Shown piece after piece: positions 1 through 8,461 of a DNA stretch of 64,000 bases. Source of the stretch: an uncultured Erysipelotrichaceae bacterium. Lineage in GTDB: Bacteria > Bacillota_I > Bacilli_A > Erysipelotrichales > Erysipelotrichaceae. The first letter of the stretch is position 1, and each line of letters opens with the position of its first letter. Position numbers and translations under genes: made by a program. A model generated the notes under the pieces. That model was not told the origin of the DNA and did not search any database. It saw nothing but the letters and a program-made list of their open reading frames with translations. Where the stretch lies: NCBI GenBank assembly GCA_947385085.1, contig CANDJN010000007.1:1-64000 (forward strand), written 5' to 3'.

Positions 1-2090
1 ATTTGTATAAAGACCATGTGGATGTGGATATTGAAGTAAACTGGTATGGCATGGCGGACGGTGATATTTACTATATCTTAGATGACAGTGAGAATCCAAG
101 CGTACCGGCTGATGATGATCCTCGTTGGACAAGCGGAGATCATACAAGCATTGATCCGGATCGCAAGACAATGATCTATGCGAAAGCCGTCAATAGCGAT
201 GGCAAGATCGCTAAGACATCGTCCACCTACTTTGTCATAGCGGATCAAACACCACCGGAAATCACATTCGATAAGGATTACACGGATTGGATCAGTGATA
301 ACAGTTTAACTGTGAGTGTCAGTGATAACTTATCAGGTGTCAATAATGAAGCGATTACGGCCAGGATTGATCACAGCGATAAGGGAAATGTAGAGGCTAG
401 GGGAAGCACATTGAACTTTACTTCATTGCCGGATGGAAGCTATAAGCTACAGGTCAGCGCCGAAGATAACAGCGGCAACGATCAAAGCGAAATCATCACG
501 GTGAAGATTGATACACATGCGCCGGAAATCAAAGGCGTTAAGGATCAAAGTGTATATCATCAATATTATTTACCGCGCTATATCAGTGTAACGGATAAGC
601 ACAGTGGTGTAGCAATGGCTAATATTACTAAGACAGGGGGAAGCAGTGAAGCAATTACTGATAACATTACCGTAAGGGATGTCGGTACCTATGTCATCAA
701 TACCGAAGATCATGCGGGTAATAAGCAGACGCTGACCTTTGAAATTGTCGCATTGCCTGATATTGTGACAGAAATTAATTGTAGTGAAGAATCGAAAAAG
801 ATCATCGCACAGATTGAACAGGAATATGAGGAAGCGAAGGCTCACATGGATGAAACAGAGCTTGCGAATGTCGAGAAATGGCTGAGCGATGCGCGCGATA
901 TCCGAAACACCTGTCGGATAAAGGTTGTATACAATGAAGACAAGAGCGCATGGGTGGAAGGCGTCGGCGATGTGGATTTTGCGGCAGATGCAGTATTGGT
1001 CGTAGAGGATATTGCGACTGCCAGCTTACCGAAACTGCCGATGAAAGCGCGTAAGGCATATGATGTGTATTTGATGCTGGGGAATGAAGTTATTGAGCCG
1101 GATGGCATGGTAAAGGTACACTTACCGTATACACAAAGTGATGAAAAGCCAATCTTATATGAGATTGACGATGCGCAAAAGGTCAAAGAAATCGCTGTAA
1201 AGCAAAGCGATAGTCATCTTGTATTTGAGGCGGATACGTTATTGAAATATGCGATCGCCATGAAAGAAGATTCAAATAAATCGGATACCGAGGAAACCTG
1301 TACAATCAAGATCAATCAGGACAGCGATGGTGATGGCTTGCCCGATTTGAATATTGACATTGACAAGGACGGCAAAGCCGATTTGAATGTGGATGTCGAT
1401 TGTGATGGCATTCCGGATATCAATATTGACACGGATGGCGATGGCAAACCGGATTTCAATGTGGACAGTAATGGTGATGGCAGTGCCGACATCAATATCG
1501 GAACATTGCCTAAGCCATGGAAACCAAACAAATGCCAAACCGTCAACACCGTAAAATACTGCACGATGGGCAATTTAAAACCACATATCAATATTGATAC
1601 CGATCATGACGGCAGACCTGATGTGAACTTGGATCTGGATGGAGATCGTTTACCTGATTTGAATATTGATGCGGATGGTGATCTCATTCCCGACGTGGAT
1701 ATTGACAGTGATGGGGATGGCAAGGCAGACATCAATATTGACTTAAACGGGGATGGTATTGCCGATTTGAATCTCGTAAGATTGACGAAGTGGAAACCGG
1801 ATGCCAATTATGAAGTCAAAGGCTTCCGCTATGATACGATGAGCGGTATCAAACCGGAGTATAACATCGACACAGATGGCGATGGAAAAGCGGATAAAAA
1901 CCTGGTGGATAACTCGGATAATCGCTATAATTTATCCGGATCTGATGGTTTGTCATTGATGAATAAGGTGAAGACCGGTGATTATACTAGTTTATTTATA
2001 TGGCTGTTATTGTTCCTGTTGACAATTCTCATGAACAGTTATTGTTTCTATCGAGTATTACGACAAAAGAAAGAAAACCGTCAATCTTAA
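1..2090 (+). CDS. Large surface protein with Ig-like and Asp-rich repeats, 5' end outside the window
   Basis: The reading frame is open from the first base and ends at TAA 2088-2090. The start lies upstream, so only about 695 C-terminal residues are seen. The N-terminal part resembles bacterial Ig-like modules (TPPEITF and VSDNLSGV type motifs, then HAPEIKGV). A helical, charged stretch follows. Next are eleven 12-residue Asp-rich repeats (positions 1320-1904) that look like calcium-binding loops. The end has a KVKTGD motif, a hydrophobic segment (FIWLLLFLLTIL) and a basic tail (RQKKENRQ). That layout is typical of a wall-anchored or membrane-anchored surface protein, but there is no canonical LPXTG. 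The exact role (adhesin, matrix or S-layer-like) cannot be read from the sequence. A hairpin terminator follows directly. Confidence 0.85.
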   Translation, partial: LYKDHVDVDIEVNWYGMADGDIYYILDDSENPSVPADDDPRWTSGDHTSIDPDRKTMIYAKAVNSDGKIAKTSSTYFVIADQTPPEITFDKDYTDWISDNSLTVSVSDNLSGVNNEAITARIDHSDKGNVEARGSTLNFTSLPDGSYKLQVSAEDNSGNDQSEIITVKIDTHAPEIKGVKDQSVYHQYYLPRYISVTDKHSGVAMANITKTGGSSEAITDNITVRDVGTYVINTEDHAGNKQTLTFEIVALPDIVTEINCSEESKKIIAQIEQEYEEAKAHMDETELANVEKWLSDARDIRNTCRIKVVYNEDKSAWVEGVGDVDFAADAVLVVEDIATASLPKLPMKARKAYDVYLMLGNEVIEPDGMVKVHLPYTQSDEKPILYEIDDAQKVKEIAVKQSDSHLVFEADTLLKYAIAMKEDSNKSDTEETCTIKINQDSDGDGLPDLNIDIDKDGKADLNVDVDCDGIPDINIDTDGDGKPDFNVDSNGDGSADINIGTLPKPWKPNKCQTVNTVKYCTMGNLKPHINIDTDHDGRPDVNLDLDGDRLPDLNIDADGDLIPDVDIDSDGDGKADINIDLNGDGIADLNLVRLTKWKPDANYEVKGFRYDTMSGIKPEYNIDTDGDGKADKNLVDNSDNRYNLSGSDGLSLMNKVKTGDYTSLFIWLLLFLLTILMNSYCFYRVLRQKKENRQS
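1320..1904 (+). repeat. 36-bp / 12-residue Asp-rich repeat array, two blocks of five plus one
   Basis: The unit is D-x-D-x-D-G-x-[PA]-D-x-N-[IVL], an EF-hand-loop or thrombospondin-type-3-like calcium loop. Units 1-5 lie at 1320-1499, units 6-10 at 1596-1775 and unit 11 at 1869-1904, all in 36-bp register. The linkers between blocks (1500-1595 and 1776-1868) are related to each other: both carry a KWKP or PWKP motif, then Y-x-T-M-x-x-[IL]-KP and an N-I end. The array is therefore a higher-order repeat of about 91 residues, not one simple run. Units 7 and 8 have lost one of the usual Gly or Asp residues. Confidence 0.9.
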
Positions 2091-2108
2091 CAGTTGTTAT
2101 TTATATAA

Positions 2109-2155
2109 GGAAAAGCATCTGTCTATGGAGAAATCCGTGATATAGATGCTTTTTC
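2109..2155 (+). terminator. Rho-independent terminator after the surface protein
   Basis: AAAAGCATCT at 2111-2120 pairs with AGATGCTTTT around 2144-2153, extended by partially paired flanks (TATGG with CCGTG), and the right arm runs into a T-rich tail. Confidence 0.75.
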
Positions 2156-2426
2156 ACTGCCTGGCAACGAATGATAAAATGATATTGAATGCGATTTTAT
2201 TTTGATTTATATGATGAATAATATTGGAATAACGGTAATTACTTTAAAATAATTAATATTGTAATTATATATAGAAAACCATACGTTATTCGCAAAAATG
2301 ATTTTGAATCAACAGGTGGTAAAAAATGCATGAAGAAATCATCGTGCGTTTTATAGTAATTTCATCAAATTTGTTGTAAAATATAAGCTATTGACAGGAT
2401 GATGGATCAAGAAAAGAGGTTAAGTG
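2156..2426. other. AT-rich intergenic stretch
   Basis: No coding frame with a ribosome binding site, RNA gene or clear repeat is visible. It presumably carries the promoter for the DHHW/MBOAT pair, but I could not identify a well-spaced -35/-10 with confidence. Confidence 0.5.
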
Positions 2427-3626
2427 ATGCCAAAAAAAGAATATTCAAACAAATATATTTCTTTATTCAACATTGCTCTGCTTAGTGTGATTTTGTTTGT
2501 GTCACTATGTGGGCTTGCAAGAACCGTTTTGAAACCCAAAAGTGTGAATACTTATGAGAATCGCAGCGCATATCGATTGAGCAAACCCACCGCCAGCACT
2601 TGGTTGGATAAATCATTTCAAGATCAGACAGAAGCTGCCCTGAATGATCAGATTCCCGGCGCTCAGCGAATGAAAAAAGCATATCAACATATAAATAATA
2701 TTTTGAAATATCAAACCTTACAGACGATATATCGTATGAATCCCAATCAAAAAATCGTTTACAGCGGTCATCCTATTTACCATGGCAAATACATTGCCTA
2801 TAAGCCGAATCAAAAAGATGACGCATATGCCGCTTTGGAAGCGAAGACGCAAAGCTTGAACCATACTGTTGATACTCATCCTGATATTGATTTCTATCTT
2901 TATTACATTGAAAAGGATACCGATATGAATTTTGATACCGGAGAGCCTTTGTTGGGGTATGAATATTTGAAAGATCGTTTGAACATACCGCAGGCAAATA
3001 TGGCAAAGTTTTCTATTAACAGCCTGGATGAATTTGAAACCTATTTTTATCAGACGGATCATCACTGGAATTTTAAAGGCTCTTATTTAGCATATCAGCA
3101 GGTTTTGTCTTTATTCACAGATGAAAAGGCGTTGGCTCCGTTAGAACAGCGAGTGCTTTCCGATTCTTTCAGTGGTTCTAAAAGCAGTATGCTGGGCGCT
3201 AAAGGACTGTTTCAGGAGCCCTTTGAAGCGTATCGCTTTGCTTATCCGCCAATGAGCATAACGATCAATGGGGAAAAAGCAGATGATTACGGCAATCAGG
3301 AGGCCTTCTGGAACAAGGAAAATAAGGAGGCAATTTCTTATGGTGCTTTCTATGGCGGGGATGATGGTGAAATAATATTTCAAAACGATCAAAGCGATGA
3401 ACGAAACATTTTGATTGTCGGTGAATCCTATGACAATGCGATTTTAAAGCTTTTGGCATCACATTTTCATCATACATATTCGATTGATCTTCGCCATTAT
3501 GAACGAACCATGGGAAAGAAGTTTGATTTTGATTCGTATGTCAAAGAGCACGATATTGATAGTGTATTGCTTATCGGAAATGTCGATTTTTATAAAATGG
3601 AAACATTTGTATTGGAGGATGAATAA
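2427..3626 (+). CDS. DHHW-motif protein (AlgJ/PatB/DltD-like partner of an MBOAT acyltransferase)
   Basis: About 399 residues with one N-terminal signal anchor (residues about 9-34) and an extracytoplasmic SGNH-like domain. The family signature DHHW is at residues 211-214 (TDHHWNFKG), and a GESY motif near residue 332 may hold the nucleophilic serine. Proteins of this family pair with an MBOAT channel and O-acylate extracellular polymers such as exopolysaccharide, peptidoglycan or teichoic acid. The stop abuts the MBOAT gene start, so the two are translationally coupled. A GTG at 2424 is also in frame. I chose ATG 2427 because AGAGG at 2415-2419 lies 7 bases upstream of it. The acceptor polymer is unknown; the neighbouring polysaccharide genes make a capsule or wall polymer plausible. 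Confidence 0.85.
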   Translation: MPKKEYSNKYISLFNIALLSVILFVSLCGLARTVLKPKSVNTYENRSAYRLSKPTASTWLDKSFQDQTEAALNDQIPGAQRMKKAYQHINNILKYQTLQTIYRMNPNQKIVYSGHPIYHGKYIAYKPNQKDDAYAALEAKTQSLNHTVDTHPDIDFYLYYIEKDTDMNFDTGEPLLGYEYLKDRLNIPQANMAKFSINSLDEFETYFYQTDHHWNFKGSYLAYQQVLSLFTDEKALAPLEQRVLSDSFSGSKSSMLGAKGLFQEPFEAYRFAYPPMSITINGEKADDYGNQEAFWNKENKEAISYGAFYGGDDGEIIFQNDQSDERNILIVGESYDNAILKLLASHFHHTYSIDLRHYERTMGKKFDFDSYVKEHDIDSVLLIGNVDFYKMETFVLEDE

Positions 3627-5021
3627 ATGGTATTCAGCAGTCTAACATTCCTGTTTTTGTTTTTACCGATTGTTTCTTTCAGTATTTTTATCCGCAATCG
3701 TTCCCTGCAAAACATGATCTTATTATTGGCTTCCTTGATTTTTTATTCATGGGGGGAACCGAAAAGCATTTTATTACTTTGCCTGATTACCGCACTGGCG
3801 TATTTCAGCGGTATCCTGCAAGAACGATTAAAGGAAACAAACAAAATTTCATTGCGAAAGAGTGTATTTATCATTACCATTGCCTTGATTATTGCGAATT
3901 TATTCATTTTCAAATATTTAGGATTCTTCACCAAAAATCTCGGTTTTCTCGGAGTGAAGGAAATCACATTAGCACTGCCGATCGGAATCAGCTTTTATAC
4001 CTTTCAAATTCTCTCTTACAGCATTGATTTATACTTAGGGAAGATTCGTCTGCAAAAGAATTTTTTCTATCTGTTGATGTATGTGAGCTTTTTCCCGCAG
4101 CTGATCGCTGGCCCGATTGTTCGCTATGAAACCATTGAACAAGAAATAGAGAATCGTCGTATCACAGTCAATGATGTGGCTAGCGGTTTAAGACGCTTTA
4201 CGATCGGTTTGGCAAAAAAAGTTCTTTTAGCCAATCAGGTTGCGATGGTTGCGACTACGGTATATGCTGGAAACACAGAAGCGTATGGGGCTTTGATGTA
4301 CTGGATTGCGGCGATTGCCTATACGTTACAGATTTATTTTGATTTTTCCGGATACAGCGATATGGCGATTGGATTGGGGAAAATGTTCGGCTTTCATTTT
4401 CTGGAAAATTTTAATTATCCGTATATTGCGACCTCGGTTACTGATTTCTGGCGTCGCTGGCATATCTCTTTATCCAGTTGGTTTCGGGATTATGTTTATA
4501 TTCCGCTGGGCGGCAATCGTACCTCAAAAATCAAATGGCTTCGCAATATTCTAATCGTTTGGATATTGACCGGCTTTTGGCATGGTGCGGAGTGGAATTT
4601 CATTATCTGGGGATTGTATTACGGTATTCTGTTATTGATCGAAAAATTCTGGTTAGGCAAAATCTTAAATAAGCTTCCAAAGGCGCTCCAATGGCTTTAT
4701 ACCATGGTGATCGTATGTATCGGCTGGGTGATTTTTAACATTACCGACTTATCACAGTTATTATTCGCATTAAAGCATATGTTTACCATCAGCTCTGTTT
4801 CACTTATGACATCAATGGCGGCGGAGGTATCCATTATTACCGGCCTGTTGTTCATGCCGCTGGCATTCTTGTGCGCGATGCCGATATTTGCTCGTTTTCA
4901 CTTTCAAAATGAAGTGTTGGATACGGCAGTGAAAAATATTCTGTGTGTTATTCTTTATGCGATTTGTATTCTGTTTATTGTGAGCGAGTCTTTTCAGCCG
5001 TTTATCTATTTCCGCTTTTAA
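3627..5021 (+). CDS. MBOAT family O-acyltransferase (AlgI-like)
   Basis: 464 residues with many membrane segments throughout. It starts with the AlgI-type MVFSSLTFLFLFLP sequence. It contains RRWHISLSSWFRDY and the active-site FWHGAEWNF motif, with the catalytic His at about residue 319, and the PLGGN motif of the family. It is expected to move acyl (usually acetyl) groups across the membrane and hand them to the DHHW protein encoded immediately upstream (TAA then ATG with no gap). Length and motifs match full-length members. The pair probably O-acetylates a surface glycan built by the genes that follow; that substrate is inference from position. Confidence 0.9.
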   Translation: MVFSSLTFLFLFLPIVSFSIFIRNRSLQNMILLLASLIFYSWGEPKSILLLCLITALAYFSGILQERLKETNKISLRKSVFIITIALIIANLFIFKYLGFFTKNLGFLGVKEITLALPIGISFYTFQILSYSIDLYLGKIRLQKNFFYLLMYVSFFPQLIAGPIVRYETIEQEIENRRITVNDVASGLRRFTIGLAKKVLLANQVAMVATTVYAGNTEAYGALMYWIAAIAYTLQIYFDFSGYSDMAIGLGKMFGFHFLENFNYPYIATSVTDFWRRWHISLSSWFRDYVYIPLGGNRTSKIKWLRNILIVWILTGFWHGAEWNFIIWGLYYGILLLIEKFWLGKILNKLPKALQWLYTMVIVCIGWVIFNITDLSQLLFALKHMFTISSVSLMTSMAAEVSIITGLLFMPLAFLCAMPIFARFHFQNEVLDTAVKNILCVILYAICILFIVSESFQPFIYFRF

Positions 5022-5094
5022 AATGAAGCCGTGAAGTAAGGTACAAGTACTATGATCCATGCTTTATAAGCTTATCATTGCCAACGTGTAAATA

Positions 5095-5123
5095 TTTACT
5101 AATGATGAATCAACGTGTATAAT
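5095..5123 (+). promoter_or_regulatory. Sigma-A type promoter of the LCP gene
   Basis: TTTACT (5095-5100), a 17-bp spacer, and TATAAT (5118-5123). Transcription would start near 5130. An ATG at 5131 would then be nearly leaderless, which supports the downstream GTG at 5149 as the real start. Confidence 0.7.
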
Positions 5124-5148
5124 GTAAAAAATGAATAGGAGGAGTCAT

Positions 5149-7242
5149 GTGAGCGACCAGAAGAATGCGGAACAGTCCGCAGTGATAGAAGAAACATCAT
5201 CAAAATCATCGCCTCATCAGGAGGATGAAACAAAAGTTACAGACGTTCCCTCACAATCAGAGCCGACTGTTCATGAAACGATTGAATCCGCGGAAGTATC
5301 TCCTAAAATGGAAACAAAAACAGAAGCTGAAAAAGCAGCGGCGACAGCGGAAAGTGAGATAGAAGAAATCACAAAGAGCAATGAAAAAGTGCTGAGCGAC
5401 TTGCAAGCGGATGCAGCGCAAAAGGCGGAATCACGCAGCGTTGATTCGGATTCCGCTGTGAGCGTTAAGGAAAAAAAGTCAATCAATTCCACAAAGGAAG
5501 ATGGTTCTATCACAACGGAAGCATCCGATCATGATAAGGAAAGAGAGCATTCAGAGCAGAAAACGGGTGAAGAAAAAACAAGGAACGAGAAAAAAGGCAA
5601 GACATCTTCCTGTTTGAAAGAGCCATCCGATCTGCCTCAAAAGGCAAGCGGTGCCGCAAATAAAGCATCGTCTCAATCGCAGCCTTTAACGATTGAAGAA
5701 AAGCGCAAGCAGCAGCGTGAAAATAAAATGACGATTGAAGAAAAGCGCCGTCTTCAAAAAACGCAGGCTGTTTATCCAATAAGCCATCATAGTGTGATTA
5801 AAGATTATTTCCAAAAAACCGATCAATGGGATCGTATTTGCCTGATCGTTTTATTGTTATGTGAGGTCATGACGATATATATATCGTTACAGGTGATGCG
5901 TTATCTTCGTGCCCTTTATGCGATCGGAATCTTTTTGGTGCTGACATCGGCAATCTTCATGCTTTTTTGGTTCATGACGAAGAAAAAGCGAACGACTTAT
6001 TGCTGCAGCGGCATATTGGCACTGCTGCTGTTGATCGGATCCATCGGCGCTTATCGTATGGCGACATTCGGCTCCCATGTATTTAATAATGTGGAAACTG
6101 AGACGGTGATGATCGTGACCGCAAAGGATTCCAAGCTGATGCCCTCCTCTGACTTTAAGGGGAAGAAAATGGCAGTATATGAAAATGACGGAGAATTAAA
6201 CAATTTTGCGCGAGAAATTCTGAGTAAGGAAAAGAAAAGCGGTTATCAAGAGGTTGCCTATTCCTCCTATCAAGAAGCATATACGGATATGCAGGAGGGA
6301 AGAATTGATATGATGGTCTATGATGCCCAGATCCAGAAAAGTTTGGAGGAAAAGGGAATTGACAGCGGAGCACATATCAAAGTATTGTTTGAAAAGACAT
6401 TTCAGCGAGCGGCGGTCAAATCCAAGGCCGTGGATATATCCAAGGATCCCTTTAATGTATATATCAGCGGCGTCGATTTAACCAGTCGCGGAATCAATGA
6501 AAAGGGCAGTTCGGATGTGAATATGATTTTAACCGTGAATCCGAAAACGAAAAAAATGATCATGCAGACAATACCGCGTGACAGCTGGGTTCCGATTACC
6601 TGTATGAATGATCGCCATTCCAAATTGACCTATGCCGGCGCTTACGGCGGCATTGACTGCTCCATTCAAACGATAGAAAAGACGTATGGCATTACCATTA
6701 ATTATTATGCGAAAATCAACTTTCAAGGTGTCATCGATCTGGTGGATGCATTGGGTGGTGTTACGGTCATCAGTGATGTCGGTTTCTGTGAAGCGCACCC
6801 CTTTGAAGGCTATGGGGTAAGGGATTATTGTTATGCGGCCGGTCCCAATGAGGTGAATGGCATAGAGGCATTGATGTTCTCGCGGATTCGCCGCGTATTT
6901 TCCGGTGGCGATATTGAACGGGGACGGCATCAGATGGCATTGGTGGAAGCGGTCATGAACAAGTTTATCGAGGAGCCGACCATGGAGCATATCAACGGTC
7001 TGCTTATTGCGGTTCAAAATAACTTTACTACTAATTTAGCAGAATCCGATATGGGCAAGGCTTTGAATCTATTGATAAGGATGCAGGATCAAATTCAAAA
7101 GGTTGAAATGTATACGATGCAGGGAGAATTGGTTTGGAATGATGATGAAATCAGAAATGAGCATCTATATTACTTCTATCCGAATGATGGAGAGGTTGCG
7201 GTATTTCAACAGCGAATCCGCGATGTATTTGAGGGGAAATAA
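5149..7242 (+). CDS. LytR-CpsA-Psr (LCP) family glycopolymer ligase with long cytoplasmic tail and extra SBP-like domain
   Basis: About 697 residues. LCP enzymes transfer lipid-linked glycopolymers onto peptidoglycan. The order is: a highly charged, Ser/Glu/Lys-rich N-terminal region of about 200 residues with a repeated TIEEKR motif; a hydrophobic region of several membrane segments (about residues 227-310); a domain resembling a type-2 periplasmic solute-binding fold (about 317-424, MVYDAQ and KGKKMAVYEN regions); and the LCP catalytic domain (about 432-604) with PRDSW, an FSRIRR motif and GDIERGRHQ. The start is GTG: AGGAGG at 5138-5143 sits 5 bases before it and a promoter maps just upstream. 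The gene stands between the acylation pair and the polysaccharide genes, which fits a role in attaching that polymer to the wall. Confidence 0.88.
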   Translation: MSDQKNAEQSAVIEETSSKSSPHQEDETKVTDVPSQSEPTVHETIESAEVSPKMETKTEAEKAAATAESEIEEITKSNEKVLSDLQADAAQKAESRSVDSDSAVSVKEKKSINSTKEDGSITTEASDHDKEREHSEQKTGEEKTRNEKKGKTSSCLKEPSDLPQKASGAANKASSQSQPLTIEEKRKQQRENKMTIEEKRRLQKTQAVYPISHHSVIKDYFQKTDQWDRICLIVLLLCEVMTIYISLQVMRYLRALYAIGIFLVLTSAIFMLFWFMTKKKRTTYCCSGILALLLLIGSIGAYRMATFGSHVFNNVETETVMIVTAKDSKLMPSSDFKGKKMAVYENDGELNNFAREILSKEKKSGYQEVAYSSYQEAYTDMQEGRIDMMVYDAQIQKSLEEKGIDSGAHIKVLFEKTFQRAAVKSKAVDISKDPFNVYISGVDLTSRGINEKGSSDVNMILTVNPKTKKMIMQTIPRDSWVPITCMNDRHSKLTYAGAYGGIDCSIQTIEKTYGITINYYAKINFQGVIDLVDALGGVTVISDVGFCEAHPFEGYGVRDYCYAAGPNEVNGIEALMFSRIRRVFSGGDIERGRHQMALVEAVMNKFIEEPTMEHINGLLIAVQNNFTTNLAESDMGKALNLLIRMQDQIQKVEMYTMQGELVWNDDEIRNEHLYYFYPNDGEVAVFQQRIRDVFEGK

Positions 7243-7434
7243 GTGATTTGAAATTGCTGTGCCTTCGTATATAGAAGCGCATTCATATATTTTTGATGGA
7301 AGCGATAACGGTGTTCATAGCGATGCGCAGCGATCTTATGAGTATGGTTAGTAGAAATTATATGGTATTTAAGAGGTATGGTATCCATCGGCAATTCTTC
7401 TCAGCGATGTCTTTGCATGAAAGGATGACAATAA

Positions 7435-8301
7435 ATGGAGTGTTATATAAAATTAATGAGGGTTACCCATTATTTAAAAAACTTTTTAATCTTTTTGCCT
7501 TTGATCTTTAGTGGAAATATCTTTGATAAAGCAAAATTGTTATCGTGTGTATTTGCTTTTTTAGCTTTTTCAGCTGCGTCTTCTGTAGTATATATTATCA
7601 ATGATATTAAAGATAGGGAAAAAGACCGGCAACATGAGGTAAAGAAAACCCGTCCTATAGCATCCGGAAAAGTCAGTGTAAAACAGGCTGTTGTTATCGC
7701 TTTGTTCTGTGTTCTTGTTTCCTACATTTTTGCGGCGTTATCCATTGAAAGCTTTTCTCATGTAAGTTTTCTTTACATCATCATTTATGTTTTACTTAAT
7801 ATTGCCTACAGTTTTGGACTTAAAAATATTCCGTTATTAGATCTGAGTATATTAGTGTCGGGATTTTTGCTTCGCGTTTTATATGGTGCATCTATAATTG
7901 ATGTCAGCGTTTCCAATTGGCTTTATCTAACGGTAATCTCAGCAGCCTTTTACTTGGGATTAGGAAAGCGAAGAAATGAAATCAAGAAGTCCGGCGCAAA
8001 ATCAAGGAAGGTTTTATCCTATTATAATGAAAATTTTTTAGATAAGAATATGTATATGTGTTTAACTTTAACCATTATATTTTATTCGCTGTGGTGCGTC
8101 GATCCCGTCAATGTAGTAAAAAGCGGAAATTTATTAATTTGGACAGTGCCATTGGTGATTCTGATATTCATGAAATACAGCATGGATGTTGAAAATGACA
8201 GCTATGGTGATCCTGTTGAGGTGATCTTATCGGATAAGATATTATTCCTAATGGGGATTGTTTATGTGACGGTGATAGTCTTGATGATTTATGCTTGTTA
8301 A
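7435..8301 (+). CDS. UbiA-family prenyltransferase, decaprenyl-phosphate phosphoribosyltransferase type
   Basis: 288 residues with about 8 to 9 membrane segments. The first Asp-rich motif NDIKDREKDRQHEVKK followed by TRPIASG is the pattern of phosphoribosyl-transferring UbiA enzymes (mycobacterial Rv3806c family), not quinone-type members. The second conserved region (LGKRRNEIKKSGAKSRKVL) also matches. The known reaction joins PRPP to a polyprenyl phosphate, giving polyprenyl-phosphoryl-phosphoribose. The two following genes encode a polyprenyl-sugar-using type of glycosyltransferase and a phosphatase/flippase fusion, completing a plausible pathway. The start ATG 7435 has AAAGGATGA upstream; an internal ATG at 7459 (MRVTHYLKN) would also match the family N-terminus. 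Confidence 0.88.
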   Translation: MECYIKLMRVTHYLKNFLIFLPLIFSGNIFDKAKLLSCVFAFLAFSAASSVVYIINDIKDREKDRQHEVKKTRPIASGKVSVKQAVVIALFCVLVSYIFAALSIESFSHVSFLYIIIYVLLNIAYSFGLKNIPLLDLSILVSGFLLRVLYGASIIDVSVSNWLYLTVISAAFYLGLGKRRNEIKKSGAKSRKVLSYYNENFLDKNMYMCLTLTIIFYSLWCVDPVNVVKSGNLLIWTVPLVILIFMKYSMDVENDSYGDPVEVILSDKILFLMGIVYVTVIVLMIYAC

Positions 8302-8461
8302 TGTGAGTCAAAAGTGTAACGAGTTTAGAATCAGTAATAAAAGCATATCACAGAAAGTTCTGATGGTACAGCTATTAAGTGCTGGCTTTGCTTTATCATA
8401 TTGATTTGTGAAGTAATTCCTTGTGTTCAATTGTGCATGGGTTCATAGAATGGAGTATGTT

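Noticed and set aside
1272..1807. Long minus-strand frames opposite the Asp-rich repeats
   Set aside because: They are created by the GAT/GAC-rich 36-bp repeats read backwards; there are no ribosome binding sites and composition is repetitive.
1320..1904. CRISPR-like regular 36-bp repeat
   Set aside because: There are no unique spacers. The repeats are back-to-back, in one open frame, and encode calcium-loop residues.
5131..5148. ATG 5131 as start of the LCP protein
   Set aside because: It lies at the predicted transcription start and contains the AGGAGG site that serves GTG 5149.
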